A stretch of DNA of 64,000 bases from RGIG8244 sp045639325 (GTDB lineage Bacteria; Verrucomicrobiota; Lentisphaeria; Victivallales; UBA1829). How positions within the stretch are numbered: the stretch's first letter is position 1; every line of letters starts with the position of its first letter. The notes beneath the pieces were generated by a model that saw nothing but the letters and a program-made list of their open reading frames with translations, was not told the origin of the DNA and did no database searches. Where the stretch lies: contig JAZUCU010000002.1 in assembly GCA_045639325.1 (NCBI GenBank), positions 62,001 to 126,000 on the forward strand, read 5' to 3'. Below are positions 23,614 to 32,090 of this stretch, one piece after another. Both the position numbers and the translations under genes were made by a program.

Positions 23614-25011
23614 ATGAAAATCTGTCTCTTATTACTTTTCTTTTTCGTTGTGTCTCCGTTTTTCGCGAACGACAACACAACGCAAACCGTCCGACTGGTG
23701 CAGGATGATGCGCAGGATTACATGGTTTCCAGAATCTTTCTGCTGAAACATATCCAGGCAAACGATATCGCACCGTTTGTCCTTGGTATGGTCAAACGCT
23801 ATAATATGAATTCCACCGTCAGCAACATCCAATATACGCAGGCGCAACAGGAAATTCTCACTGTCACCTGTCCGGAAGGCATGATGCCATTCGTGCAGGA
23901 TTTTATTTGCAAAGCGGACCGTCCGGTCAAAATCGCCGGCAAAACGCCGGATGACATTATCCGTGGAACCGGTATCACCCGGGCCGTTTACACGCCGCAA
24001 TACCGGTCCGGACAGGTGTTGGTGAACATGATCGTCAATGCCTTGATCAACGCAGGACCTTACAGTTCCGTATACGGTTGGGATGCCAATTCAAACCAGA
24101 TTTATTGGAAAGATAATACATCCAATACGGAATTTGTTTATCAGTTCTTATCCTGGCTTGACCGTCCGCCTCCGCAAATCCGTATGGTCTTTACTGTATA
24201 TGAAGTAAGGGAAAGCACTTTGCGGGATATGGGTATTGATTATCTGGCATGGAAAAACGGCCCCGGTTTGGATCTCTTCCAAGCCGGATTCCGTGTTTTT
24301 GACCTGTCATCCGGCGGCAGTACCGCACTGCAATCTTTGAGTGGACATCTGGGTGGATTCTTTTTTGCTCCGCAGTTTGATGCAAGTTTTATCCGCATTC
24401 TGGAACAGAACGGTATGGCGAATGTTACCAATACTGCCAATCTGACCGTTTCCAATTCATATTCCATGGAATATGAAATCATGTTCAATCCGGAACTGCA
24501 GAATCTTATTAAGTCGGAAAACGATCAGGGCGAAGTCGCAATCAGCGCTGTCGCAGGAATTCAGAATACGCAGCAGATTTATCTGAAAATCAGTAAACCT
24601 ATCGCCTGTATTCACCGGGGTACGGTTGATGCCGAATTCTCCATCCCTGCTTACAAGCCCGGGGAGATTGCGGAAATACCCGGGACGTTGTTCTGTGGGT
24701 ATCGTGTGACTTGTGCCAATGCAACGGAACGGAATAATTATGGTTCCGAATTGATTGAAACAACCGATATTCAGGGCGATGTAACCATTGAACTGAATAA
24801 GGAAGTCATTCTCACACAATGGAATAAAACGGTGGATGTGACGCAGACGATCGGCGTGCCGTTCCTGTCTTCAATCCCTGTCCTGAAATATCTTTTCGGC
24901 ACAACGGTGACTTCCAAAGAAAATATTAAACTTTATATGACTGTCAAAGCAGAGATCCCGGATATGATGAAAGATCCCTTCAGCGTCGGTTCTCTTCAGA
25001 AAGTCAAGTAA
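23614..25011 (+). CDS. Secretin-like outer-membrane protein (GspD/PilQ C-terminal type), first of a pair
   Basis: A 465-residue protein with a signal peptide (residues 1-18, cleavage near FFA-ND). Residues ~25-180 resemble the short N-domains that precede secretin barrels, with LLKHIQANDIAPFV and VYTPQYRSGQVLVNMIV. The secretin part follows: PPQIRMVFTVYEVRESTLRD, MGIDYLAWKNGPGLDLFQAG, and a C-terminal IGVPFLSSIPVLKYLFGTT, which is the GIP.L..IP.LG.LF hallmark. It is shorter than classical GspD and shares an MGIDYLAWKNG-like block with the next gene, 18 bp away, so the two are paralogues. No other type II or pilus genes are adjacent. Confidence 0.75.
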   Translation: MKICLLLLFFFVVSPFFANDNTTQTVRLVQDDAQDYMVSRIFLLKHIQANDIAPFVLGMVKRYNMNSTVSNIQYTQAQQEILTVTCPEGMMPFVQDFICKADRPVKIAGKTPDDIIRGTGITRAVYTPQYRSGQVLVNMIVNALINAGPYSSVYGWDANSNQIYWKDNTSNTEFVYQFLSWLDRPPPQIRMVFTVYEVRESTLRDMGIDYLAWKNGPGLDLFQAGFRVFDLSSGGSTALQSLSGHLGGFFFAPQFDASFIRILEQNGMANVTNTANLTVSNSYSMEYEIMFNPELQNLIKSENDQGEVAISAVAGIQNTQQIYLKISKPIACIHRGTVDAEFSIPAYKPGEIAEIPGTLFCGYRVTCANATERNNYGSELIETTDIQGDVTIELNKEVILTQWNKTVDVTQTIGVPFLSSIPVLKYLFGTTVTSKENIKLYMTVKAEIPDMMKDPFSVGSLQKVK

Positions 25012-25029
25012 TCAAAAAGGGGGAATGTA

Positions 25030-26694
25030 ATGAAATATCATCTGTTCTTGCTTTCTTTGTGCAGTATCGCATCCACGCTTGCCGCCGCCGATCTGCCGGG
25101 CGTCCCCAGGGACTCCAATTTCAACAACAGCAGCGGTTATAACAGTACCCGGGTCAATGCACAGTTGATTGTCGGCGTCAAGGATCAAACCAAAGTTGTT
25201 CACTTTATCCGGGATAATAACGATCCGCGAGTTATCACAAAAGCCTATCTGATCCGCCATGTTGATCCCTACGAAATCCGGGATTATCTCCGGCAGATCG
25301 TGCAGGCGAAAAGAGTCGGCAATACCGCTTTGCAGCAGCAGTATCCGCTCAATACAACTGCAACACCGGCTGCCGCAACCGTTTCTGCAGCGGTTGTTAC
25401 GACGCCCGTCAATACTCAGCCGACGTATAATCCGGCGGCACAGCTTGGCAGTAATACCGCCGTGGAATGTCTGAAATATGTGGACGGCACCGGATTGCTG
25501 ATTGTCAGTGCGGAAGATTACCGGTTCCAGCATCAGGAAAACGGGATGGGGATCGATGAAATTGTTCAATTCCTCGATAAACCGGAAATGGGTTTCTCCA
25601 CCGGCTCCCAGACCTACTTCTATATTCCGAAATTCGTCCCCGCAAGAAATCTGCTGCCCCTGATTCAGAATGTAGGAATGAATATTTCCGACGTTACCGA
25701 ATTGTGGCAGGGATGCGATGTTGTGGCATACGATCCCGACCTCAATTGGTTGATTTTTGACGTTGCCAATTATTCCATGAAAAATATTGATCACATGTTG
25801 GAGAAGTATGACGTACCCATTCCGCAAGTACGTCTGACTATCCGCGTCTGTGAAATTGATGTGGAAAATGACCAGAAACTCGGACTCGATTTTCAGGCGT
25901 GGAAAAATAATGACGGCATGGATTTCTTTTCTGCAGGCGGCAGATTCCGGGATAACTGGGCGGCTTCCTTCGGTGGTACCTTGATGAATTCCGGCTCCGA
26001 ACGGACACGATTCTTTAATTTCAATCCGAAATGGAATACCCGGTATATCGACCTGCTGTTCAGCAGCGGCAAAGCAAAAGTGGTTCATTCCGCAGAAATG
26101 ATCATCCGGAATAACACCTCTGCTGTGCTCGACCGGACAACGCAGATTTTCTACATGGATACGCAGACGCCTGCCAATAATACCGTATCTGATCCTGCCC
26201 GCCTGCCCTATAAACTGCTTTCCACGCTGATCGACCGGTTCATCAACAGCGCCGATGATATTCCGGTATACAAAGCAAATCAAACGCAAGTGACAAAGGT
26301 CTCCGGTTTCGGTTTTTCCATGAAAGTGGATAATGTTTCGGTCAATCAGAAAGAAACACGTTTCTCTGTTTCCGCCACGAACAGCAGTCTCCTTGGCTTC
26401 CAATCCACCGGTGCGCCCCGTATTTCTTCCGGAAACGTGGTGAATTTGAATATCAGTCTGCCTCATGGTGCGGATTCCTTTGTGATCGGCGGTCTGAAAA
26501 AACAGGAAACGGTTACATCCAAAACCGGTATCCCGTGGCTGGTGAATATTCCCTATGTTGGCTATCTCTTCGGAACAGAATCCAAGTCGGTGAAGACAAC
26601 GGAACTGATTATTATGGGCGAATGTAAACTGGAAGTTCCGCAGGATAAAGAACCGAACCGCAAAGCACGTACCAAGGAACAGAAGAAAGGCTAA
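25030..26694 (+). CDS. Secretin-like outer-membrane protein, second of a pair
   Basis: A 554-residue protein with a signal peptide (to about LAAAD). N-terminal domains: ITKAYLIRHVDPYEIRDYLR, a Thr/Ala/Pro-rich linker near 110-145, then FIYP-like YIPKFVPARNLLPLIQN and LIFDVANYSMKNIDHMLEKY. The secretin domain starts with VPIPQVRLTIRVCEIDVEND, contains KLGLDFQAWKNNDGMDFFSAG, and ends with FVIGGLKKQETVTSKTGIPW and NIPYVGYLFGTES. These are the canonical secretin signature strands. The basic tail (KEPNRKARTKEQKKG) is unusual. It should form a ring in the outer membrane, perhaps with the upstream paralogue; partners are not in the window. Confidence 0.82.
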   Translation: MKYHLFLLSLCSIASTLAAADLPGVPRDSNFNNSSGYNSTRVNAQLIVGVKDQTKVVHFIRDNNDPRVITKAYLIRHVDPYEIRDYLRQIVQAKRVGNTALQQQYPLNTTATPAAATVSAAVVTTPVNTQPTYNPAAQLGSNTAVECLKYVDGTGLLIVSAEDYRFQHQENGMGIDEIVQFLDKPEMGFSTGSQTYFYIPKFVPARNLLPLIQNVGMNISDVTELWQGCDVVAYDPDLNWLIFDVANYSMKNIDHMLEKYDVPIPQVRLTIRVCEIDVENDQKLGLDFQAWKNNDGMDFFSAGGRFRDNWAASFGGTLMNSGSERTRFFNFNPKWNTRYIDLLFSSGKAKVVHSAEMIIRNNTSAVLDRTTQIFYMDTQTPANNTVSDPARLPYKLLSTLIDRFINSADDIPVYKANQTQVTKVSGFGFSMKVDNVSVNQKETRFSVSATNSSLLGFQSTGAPRISSGNVVNLNISLPHGADSFVIGGLKKQETVTSKTGIPWLVNIPYVGYLFGTESKSVKTTELIIMGECKLEVPQDKEPNRKARTKEQKKG

Positions 26695-26800
26695 GCAGAA
26701 ATTTTTGGTGATTTTTTACCGATATATCAAATTCTGCCCTTGATTTTTTTGATTTCTGCATGTATAGTCTTACATGTTTAATTAAGGAAAGGTGATTTTT

Positions 26801-27292
26801 ATGAAACTCTCAGCAAAAATTCTGTTGTCCGCAGCCATGGTTTTGACTGCAAGTGCAATGTTCGCGGCTCCGTCCAAGAAAGCAAATCCGACGAAGCCGG
26901 CAATCAAGCAAAGCGAGCAATATCGGATCATCAACGATTACAAGGAAGCACAGCGCATTTCCGAACGCACGAAAAAGCCGATTATGATTATCTTCAGCGG
27001 TTCCGACTGGTGCGGTTGGTGTGTGAAGCTGGATAATGAAGTCTTTTCCAAGAAAGAATTCCAGAATTGGGCAAAAGATCATCTGGTTGTCTATCTGGCT
27101 GACTTCCCCCATCGTAAAAAAATTCCGGCTGCTCAGAAAGTACAGAACGATGAGTTGGCAAGAAAGTATCGTGTCAGAGGCTTCCCGACGGTTCTCATTG
27201 TCAATGCAAAAGGCGATGTCATTGCGCAAACCGGTTATCGTAAAGGCGGACCGGTAAAATATGTACAGCATTTGAAACAGTACGTTCGCTGA
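26801..27292 (+). CDS. Exported thioredoxin-fold protein
   Basis: A 163-residue protein starting at ATG 26801 after AAGGAAAGGTG. Residues 1-22 are a signal peptide ending at MFA-AP. A thioredoxin_7-type fold follows: KPIMIIFSGSDWCGWCVKLD with a CGWC redox pair near residue 70, and a cis-proline loop RGFPTVLIVNAKGD near 125. CxxC with Gly-Trp is typical of DUF255/thioredoxin_7 proteins exported to the periplasm, where they reduce or shuffle disulfides. It follows the secretin pair after about 106 bp and may serve exported Cys-containing partners. Substrates are unknown. Confidence 0.88.
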   Translation: MKLSAKILLSAAMVLTASAMFAAPSKKANPTKPAIKQSEQYRIINDYKEAQRISERTKKPIMIIFSGSDWCGWCVKLDNEVFSKKEFQNWAKDHLVVYLADFPHRKKIPAAQKVQNDELARKYRVRGFPTVLIVNAKGDVIAQTGYRKGGPVKYVQHLKQYVR

Positions 27293-27316
27293 TATTCTAG
27301 CAGGGAATGAAAAACA

Positions 27317-27359
27317 AAACGCTCTGGATCACACAAAAATCCGGAGCGTTTCTTTTTTT
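27317..27359 (+). terminator. Rho-independent terminator after the thioredoxin-fold gene
   Basis: AAACGCTCTGGAT pairs with ATCCGGAGCGTTT (one G-T wobble), then CTTTTTTT. Confidence 0.85.
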
Positions 27360-27437
27360 ATCGTGTTTTTATAATGAATGACTTTATTTTTTCATTTTTT
27401 ATGTTATATTATCCTCAGTATATGGAAAGGTTTTAAT

Positions 27438-28157
27438 ATGAATTTGCTGCTGATCACACCAAAAGATACGATCGTTAATAATATTCTTAAAATTTCCGGC
27501 AGACGAGCGGAACATATTTTCTGTGTCCTCCGTGCAAAAGCCGGCGATCAACTCCGTGCCGGTCTGCTCAACGGCAATCTTGGCACCGCAACGGTTCTGG
27601 AAGCAACGAAGAAAGAAGTCACCGTCCAATTGGATGATTTCCCGAATCCGCCGCCTGCAAAAGTTGATTTTATCCCTGTTATTGCCCTGCCCCGCCCCCA
27701 GAGTTTTAAGAAAACATTGCATTTTATTGCATCATCCGGCATCAAAAAAGCTATCTTCACCGGGGCGGATAAAGTGGAAAAAAGTTATTGGAACAGTTCT
27801 GCCATGACGCCGCAAGCCATCGAAGAAGAACTGATTCTCGGTTTGGAACAGGGCGGCACGACAACGATGCCTGAATTACTTTTCCGTCCCTCTCTCAAAC
27901 ATTATATGGCAAGTGAGGAATTCCGTGCTTTGACGTCTGATGCATTATGTTTGATTGCGCATCCGCGGGATGCAGAAAAATGCCCGGCACAAGTTACAGG
28001 TAAAGTGGTTTGCGCTATTGGCCCGGAAGGTGGATACCGGGAAGAAGAAGTTTCTGCCTTTATTCAGGCGGGATTCAAAAGCGTTGAGATTGGCCAATAT
28101 ATTCTCCGTGTGGAGTTTGCCCTCTCAACGCTTTATGGACGACTTGTCCCTTTTTGA
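27438..28157 (+). CDS. rsmE: 16S rRNA m3U1498 methyltransferase
   Basis: A 239-residue SPOUT methyltransferase. Start ATG 27438 follows GGAAAGG and gives MNLLLITPKD; the longer frame upstream lacks a site. The PUA-like N-terminal domain (RRAEHIFCVLRAKAGDQLRAG) precedes the SPOUT knot: VIALPRPQSFKKTLHFIASSG, then CAIGPEGGYREEEVSAFIQAG near 195 and SVEIGQYILRVEFALSTLYG, where the usual LG..ILR.ETA sequence carries small changes. It methylates U1498 in the decoding centre. It converges on the Nif3-like gene with 11 bp between stops. Confidence 0.92.
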   Translation: MNLLLITPKDTIVNNILKISGRRAEHIFCVLRAKAGDQLRAGLLNGNLGTATVLEATKKEVTVQLDDFPNPPPAKVDFIPVIALPRPQSFKKTLHFIASSGIKKAIFTGADKVEKSYWNSSAMTPQAIEEELILGLEQGGTTTMPELLFRPSLKHYMASEEFRALTSDALCLIAHPRDAEKCPAQVTGKVVCAIGPEGGYREEEVSAFIQAGFKSVEIGQYILRVEFALSTLYGRLVPF

Positions 28158-28168
28158 TGATCGCTTGA

Positions 28169-28963
28169 TCAATAATGTTTATAAACCTCGCCACATTCCA
28201 TATAGCGGGTTTCAAATTCATTGGCATAACGTTCCTGCAGGATTTCGGCAAGATATTTCATACCTTCCCGTTCGGATGCGATATGTCCGATAATCATCAA
28301 TGCCTTATTGAATCCGAGCTGGCCGGCATCGCGGGCATATTCGCCCAATTTCCATTCGCAGCCTTCGCCAAGCAGAATGGCATCGATTTCCGGATTGAGT
28401 AAACATTCCCAGACACCGCCGGGGGTGCCGAATGCCAATGCAATCTTTTTGCATACGGTTTCCTGATTTCCGCAAACACGCAGGTTTTCTGCACCCAATT
28501 CTCTGTAACGTTTGGCAATGTCGGAAATCTTTACCGGCTCATCCAGTTCAATTGTGGTGTTGGCATAAAATTCGGTAGGCAGAAATTTACCTTTCAACCC
28601 GAGGGCACGACAATTGCCTTCCCGAATCATATCCTGAAATTTCTTGTGGGGATGATCGTGAAAACGCCAGACAATGATCCCGGACTGTTCCAGCAGAGCC
28701 ACTTTCCCATCCGTCACAGGATCATTTACCAGTTTTTCATCCCAGTGATCGTAAAATGTCGGCTCATGAACAATGATCATCTGTGCGCCCCATTCCTGAG
28801 CCTGACGTATCAGATCGACCGTTGCATGCATGGTGACAACCACCTTTTTCAGCGTGGTGCTGCCGTCACCGCTTTTCAACGTATCACAAGTACGTTCCAG
28901 TTCAAAAGATTGTTCTTCCTTACACCAGGCGAACAGAGCATTCATTAATTCATTTGCTGTCAT
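28169..28963 (-). CDS. Nif3-like dinuclear metal centre protein (DUF34)
   Basis: A 264-residue NIF3/YbgI-family protein. VTMHATVDLIRQAQEWGAQM near residue 42, IIVHEPTFYDHWDE with metal-binding histidine near 63, HDHPH near 102, GEGCEWKLGEY near 195 and MIIGHIASEREGMKYL near 218 mark the conserved metal site. Homologues are annotated as GTP cyclohydrolase I type 2, but the true role is not established. It follows the GltP-like gene by 15 bp and is probably cotranscribed. Confidence 0.85.
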   Translation of the reverse strand: MTANELMNALFAWCKEEQSFELERTCDTLKSGDGSTTLKKVVVTMHATVDLIRQAQEWGAQMIIVHEPTFYDHWDEKLVNDPVTDGKVALLEQSGIIVWRFHDHPHKKFQDMIREGNCRALGLKGKFLPTEFYANTTIELDEPVKISDIAKRYRELGAENLRVCGNQETVCKKIALAFGTPGGVWECLLNPEIDAILLGEGCEWKLGEYARDAGQLGFNKALMIIGHIASEREGMKYLAEILQERYANEFETRYMECGEVYKHY

Positions 28964-28978
28964 TTTACGATTTTCCTG

Positions 28979-30280
28979 TTATTCATTCAACATATTATTG
29001 CGTTTTGCAATGATGTAATTGCAAACGTTGTCACCTGCCACGTTACAGGCTGTTTCAAACATATCCAATACCGGGTTGATACCCAATGCCAGAGCTGCAA
29101 TCAGCATAGTCTGTGCATCGGTCAAGCCCATATTCGCAAGAACCATGAAGAGCAGGAAGACGGAACCGCCGGGGATACCACCTGCTCCGACTGCTGCAAA
29201 GGTAATGGAAATCACCAGCATCAACAGGGTTGCAAAGGTCATCTTGATATCAAACATGTTGGCGGCAAGAATGGCGAACACCGGCAGGTGAACACAGACA
29301 CCGTCCATATTGATCGTTGCACCCAGTGGCAGAGAAAAACTGGAGAGTTCTCTCTTAACACCCAAAACCTGGTCCGCTGTCCGGAAGGAAACCGGAAGCG
29401 TTGCAGAACTGGAACGGGTGAGGAACGCGGTCAGGATCGGTTCCCGGCATTTCCACAGAATCACATAGGGATTCTTGCGGGTGAAGATGACAATCAGAAG
29501 CGGGTAAATGACCAGAAGCATCAACACAACACCGGTCACAACGCAGCCGATGATCCGGACATAAGGACCGAACAGGTCGGTACCGTAACGGGCAAAGTTG
29601 ACCGTGGTCAATGCAAAAATACCAATGGGGAAATATTCCAGTACCCAGTCAATAATCTTGAAACAGGCTTTCAGAACAGAACGGCAAAGATCAAGCATCC
29701 GTTCCACCGGATGTTCTTTGTTATCCGATTCCGCATCCGCAACACATCTTGCTGCAATACCGAAAAGCAATGCAAAGACAATTACGGGGAGGAACATGCC
29801 TCCAGCCAACGCTTCGAACGGGTTTGCGAAAAGAGATGTGATAAAGTCACCGAGAGATGTCACGCCACCTGCCCCGCCGGTACGCATTTTGCTCAACTGA
29901 TTGATGAATTCCTGGGGAACTTCTGTCGCTTTGCTCATGGTCGGGCTCAGCCATTTTGCCAGGAAGCAGCCAAACACAGCAGCAAAGAGAGAGGTCAGAA
30001 AATACCAGACAAGGACATTCACCCCGAGTTTACCGAACTGCTTGATGGAAAGACTGGAAACACCATCAATCAGAGAGAAGAAGATAATGGGAATCACCAC
30101 CATCTTCAGCATGGAAACAAGAACACTGCCGAAGGGCATGATCACATTGACCGTTGTCGCTGTCCAAGCCTGGCTGCGGAAATAATACATCACAATCCCG
30201 CAACCGATACCAAGTGCAAATGCACAGAGAATACGGGTGAACAGCGGAATATTGCAGTAAAATTTGAAAATTTTGCTCAT
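28979..30280 (-). CDS. Dicarboxylate/amino acid:cation symporter (DAACS family, GltP-like)
   Basis: A 433-residue carrier with eight membrane segments and two re-entrant hairpins. Hairpin 1 carries AFLTRSSSATLPVSFR (serine-rich motif, about residue 285). The TM7 motif is LPLGATINMDGVCVH, where the family almost always has NMDGT; the threonine-to-valine change may affect sodium or substrate handling. Hairpin 2 region is AAVGAGGIPGGSVF. The TM8 substrate site is GINPVLDMFETACNVAGD; with no arginine at the C-D position used for glutamate/aspartate, neutral amino acids or another substrate are possible. It lies between putP and the Nif3-like gene. Confidence 0.88.
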   Translation of the reverse strand: MSKIFKFYCNIPLFTRILCAFALGIGCGIVMYYFRSQAWTATTVNVIMPFGSVLVSMLKMVVIPIIFFSLIDGVSSLSIKQFGKLGVNVLVWYFLTSLFAAVFGCFLAKWLSPTMSKATEVPQEFINQLSKMRTGGAGGVTSLGDFITSLFANPFEALAGGMFLPVIVFALLFGIAARCVADAESDNKEHPVERMLDLCRSVLKACFKIIDWVLEYFPIGIFALTTVNFARYGTDLFGPYVRIIGCVVTGVVLMLLVIYPLLIVIFTRKNPYVILWKCREPILTAFLTRSSSATLPVSFRTADQVLGVKRELSSFSLPLGATINMDGVCVHLPVFAILAANMFDIKMTFATLLMLVISITFAAVGAGGIPGGSVFLLFMVLANMGLTDAQTMLIAALALGINPVLDMFETACNVAGDNVCNYIIAKRNNMLNE

Positions 30281-30299
30281 ATGATAACTCCATTAAGGA

Positions 30300-31751
30300 T
30301 TATTTGCCGGCTTTGACTTCGGCAATTACTTCATCATATTCTTTCAGAATTGCTTCGTTGCGCTGCATGATGAAACGGTTCAGAATGATGATCGTTACCC
30401 AGTTTGCAACAAAGCCGGGCAGAATTTCATACATATATTTGTTCCAACCCAATGCGTACCAGACGATCATGACGATCGTACCAACGCCCATACCGCACAG
30501 GGCAGACTGCCAGGTGGTGCGGCGGGAATACAATGCCATGAGAACAACCGGTCCGAATGCTGCACCGAATCCGCCCCAGGCAAATTTCACGATATTAAAA
30601 ATCGTTTCGAACGGGAACAAAGCAAGCACGCAGGCAACAATAGTAATCAGAATAACAAATCCGCGGCTGACATGCATCAATTCTTTTGCAGATGCATTCT
30701 TGCGCAGAACACGCTGATAGAAGTCAGATGTCAATGTGGAAGAGGAAACAAGCAGCTGAGAGTCGATCGTAGACATGATCGCAGCCAGAATAGCGGCCAG
30801 GAACAGACCGGCAAACCAGCTCCAGCAATATTTGTTGACCATCATGATAAAGACTTTTTCGCTTTCTCCTTTCGGCAGATCAACAAACAGAGAGCGGGAA
30901 ATCAAACCAACTGCCACTGCAGCAACCAGAGAAATGGTTACCCAGATCATGGCAATTGTGATTGTGCGCGGCAGAAGTTTCACATTCTTGATTGTCATAA
31001 AACGGACAAGAATATGAGGCTGACCGAAGTAGCCCAAGCCCCAGACCGCACAGGAAATAATGGAGATCCATGCCATCGATCCGAAGCCATCGGGGAACAG
31101 ATTCAAGGTCATCTTTGCGGTATCTGCTGTTTCCGGAATGTGGAAATAGGCAACGATCGGTACGATCAACAAAGCAAAGAACATCAATGCGCCCTGGAAC
31201 AGGTCCGTCCAACACACAGCAAGATAACCGCCCATAGCCGTATAAAGCAGAACAACGGCAGTACCGATCAGAACTGCATATTCATACTTCATGCCGAACA
31301 TGGAGTTGAACAGTTTGCCAGTGGCAACAAGTCCGGATGCAGCATAGATCGTGAAGAAGATCAAAATAACGATCGCGGAGAGAATACGCAACATGCTGGA
31401 AGGATCCCGGAAACGGTCTGCAAAGAAACTGGAAAGAGTCAGAGAGTTGCATTTTTCCGTATACACACGCAGACGGGGCGCAACAAACAGCCAGTTCAAT
31501 AACGTGCCGAGCAGCAGACCGATCGCTACCCAGACGTCGCCCGCACCGGCAATATAAATTGCACCGGGCAAGCCCATCAGGAGCCATCCGCTCATATCAC
31601 TGGCCTGCGCAGAGAGTGCTGTCACCCAACTGCCGAGACCGCGTCCGCCGAGCAGATAATCGCTGACTGTTTTGCTTTTTTTGCAGAAAATTGCACCTAC
31701 AAGGATCATGCCGAGCAGATACAAACCGAATGTTACGTACATGGGGTTCAT
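30300..31751 (-). CDS. putP: Sodium/proline symporter
   Basis: A 483-residue member of the solute:sodium symporter family. I start at ATG 31751; a GTG at 31763 is possible. TM2 has LSAQASDMSGWLLMGLPGA, matching the sodium/proline site of E. coli PutP. YDYAIGGR-type DYLLGGRGLGSWV precedes it, and WTDLFQGALMFFALLIVP and AAIMSTIDSQLLVSSSTLTSD are conserved later segments. It has about 13 membrane spans. It imports proline, and here it is the first gene of a leftward transporter run with the GltP-like carrier 19 bp downstream. Confidence 0.93.
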   Translation of the reverse strand: MNPMYVTFGLYLLGMILVGAIFCKKSKTVSDYLLGGRGLGSWVTALSAQASDMSGWLLMGLPGAIYIAGAGDVWVAIGLLLGTLLNWLFVAPRLRVYTEKCNSLTLSSFFADRFRDPSSMLRILSAIVILIFFTIYAASGLVATGKLFNSMFGMKYEYAVLIGTAVVLLYTAMGGYLAVCWTDLFQGALMFFALLIVPIVAYFHIPETADTAKMTLNLFPDGFGSMAWISIISCAVWGLGYFGQPHILVRFMTIKNVKLLPRTITIAMIWVTISLVAAVAVGLISRSLFVDLPKGESEKVFIMMVNKYCWSWFAGLFLAAILAAIMSTIDSQLLVSSSTLTSDFYQRVLRKNASAKELMHVSRGFVILITIVACVLALFPFETIFNIVKFAWGGFGAAFGPVVLMALYSRRTTWQSALCGMGVGTIVMIVWYALGWNKYMYEILPGFVANWVTIIILNRFIMQRNEAILKEYDEVIAEVKAGK

Positions 31752-32090
31752 AAAGAATCTCACTTTCGTTTTTTAGGGTTATGGGTTGAGGTAATTTCAA
31801 AAGTCCGGCAAAATTTGACTGAAAAAAGATTGTTGATGAGATGAAAATGGTAGTTTAGTGCGTGGCTACCCTTTGGGTAACCACCAAAAACGCCCCGTTT
31901 TCAGATCGCAACAAGAGTTTTCAGACATTTTTGAAGACTTTTGAAATTGCCTCGATTGAAAAAATTTGGGTAATATACCACACAAAACCATTTTCTGCAA
32001 GAATAAAACATACAAAAATGCCTTTTTTAAATAAAAAAAGCGCATGACAGGTCGAATCCTATCATGCGCAGCGTTGCAAAAATCATTCAA
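31752..32090. other. Gene-free stretch between putP and the HAMP-SpoIIE phosphatase gene
   Basis: Holds the phosphatase terminator at 32029-32069 and a hairpin GTGGCTACCC-TTT-GGGTAACCAC (31862-31884, one mismatch) in the putP leader region. No convincing reading frame; a 61-codon plus-strand frame has no supporting features. Confidence 0.6.
32029..32069 (-). terminator. Rho-independent terminator of the SpoIIE-type phosphatase gene
   Basis: On the minus strand GCGCATGATAGG pairs with CCTGTCATGCGC (one mismatch) and is followed by TTTTTTTATTT; 22 bp after the stop. Confidence 0.8.

Noticed and set aside
31862..32047. Small 61-codon plus-strand gene downstream of putP's promoter
   Set aside because: No ribosome site or domain; the start lies in a hairpin.
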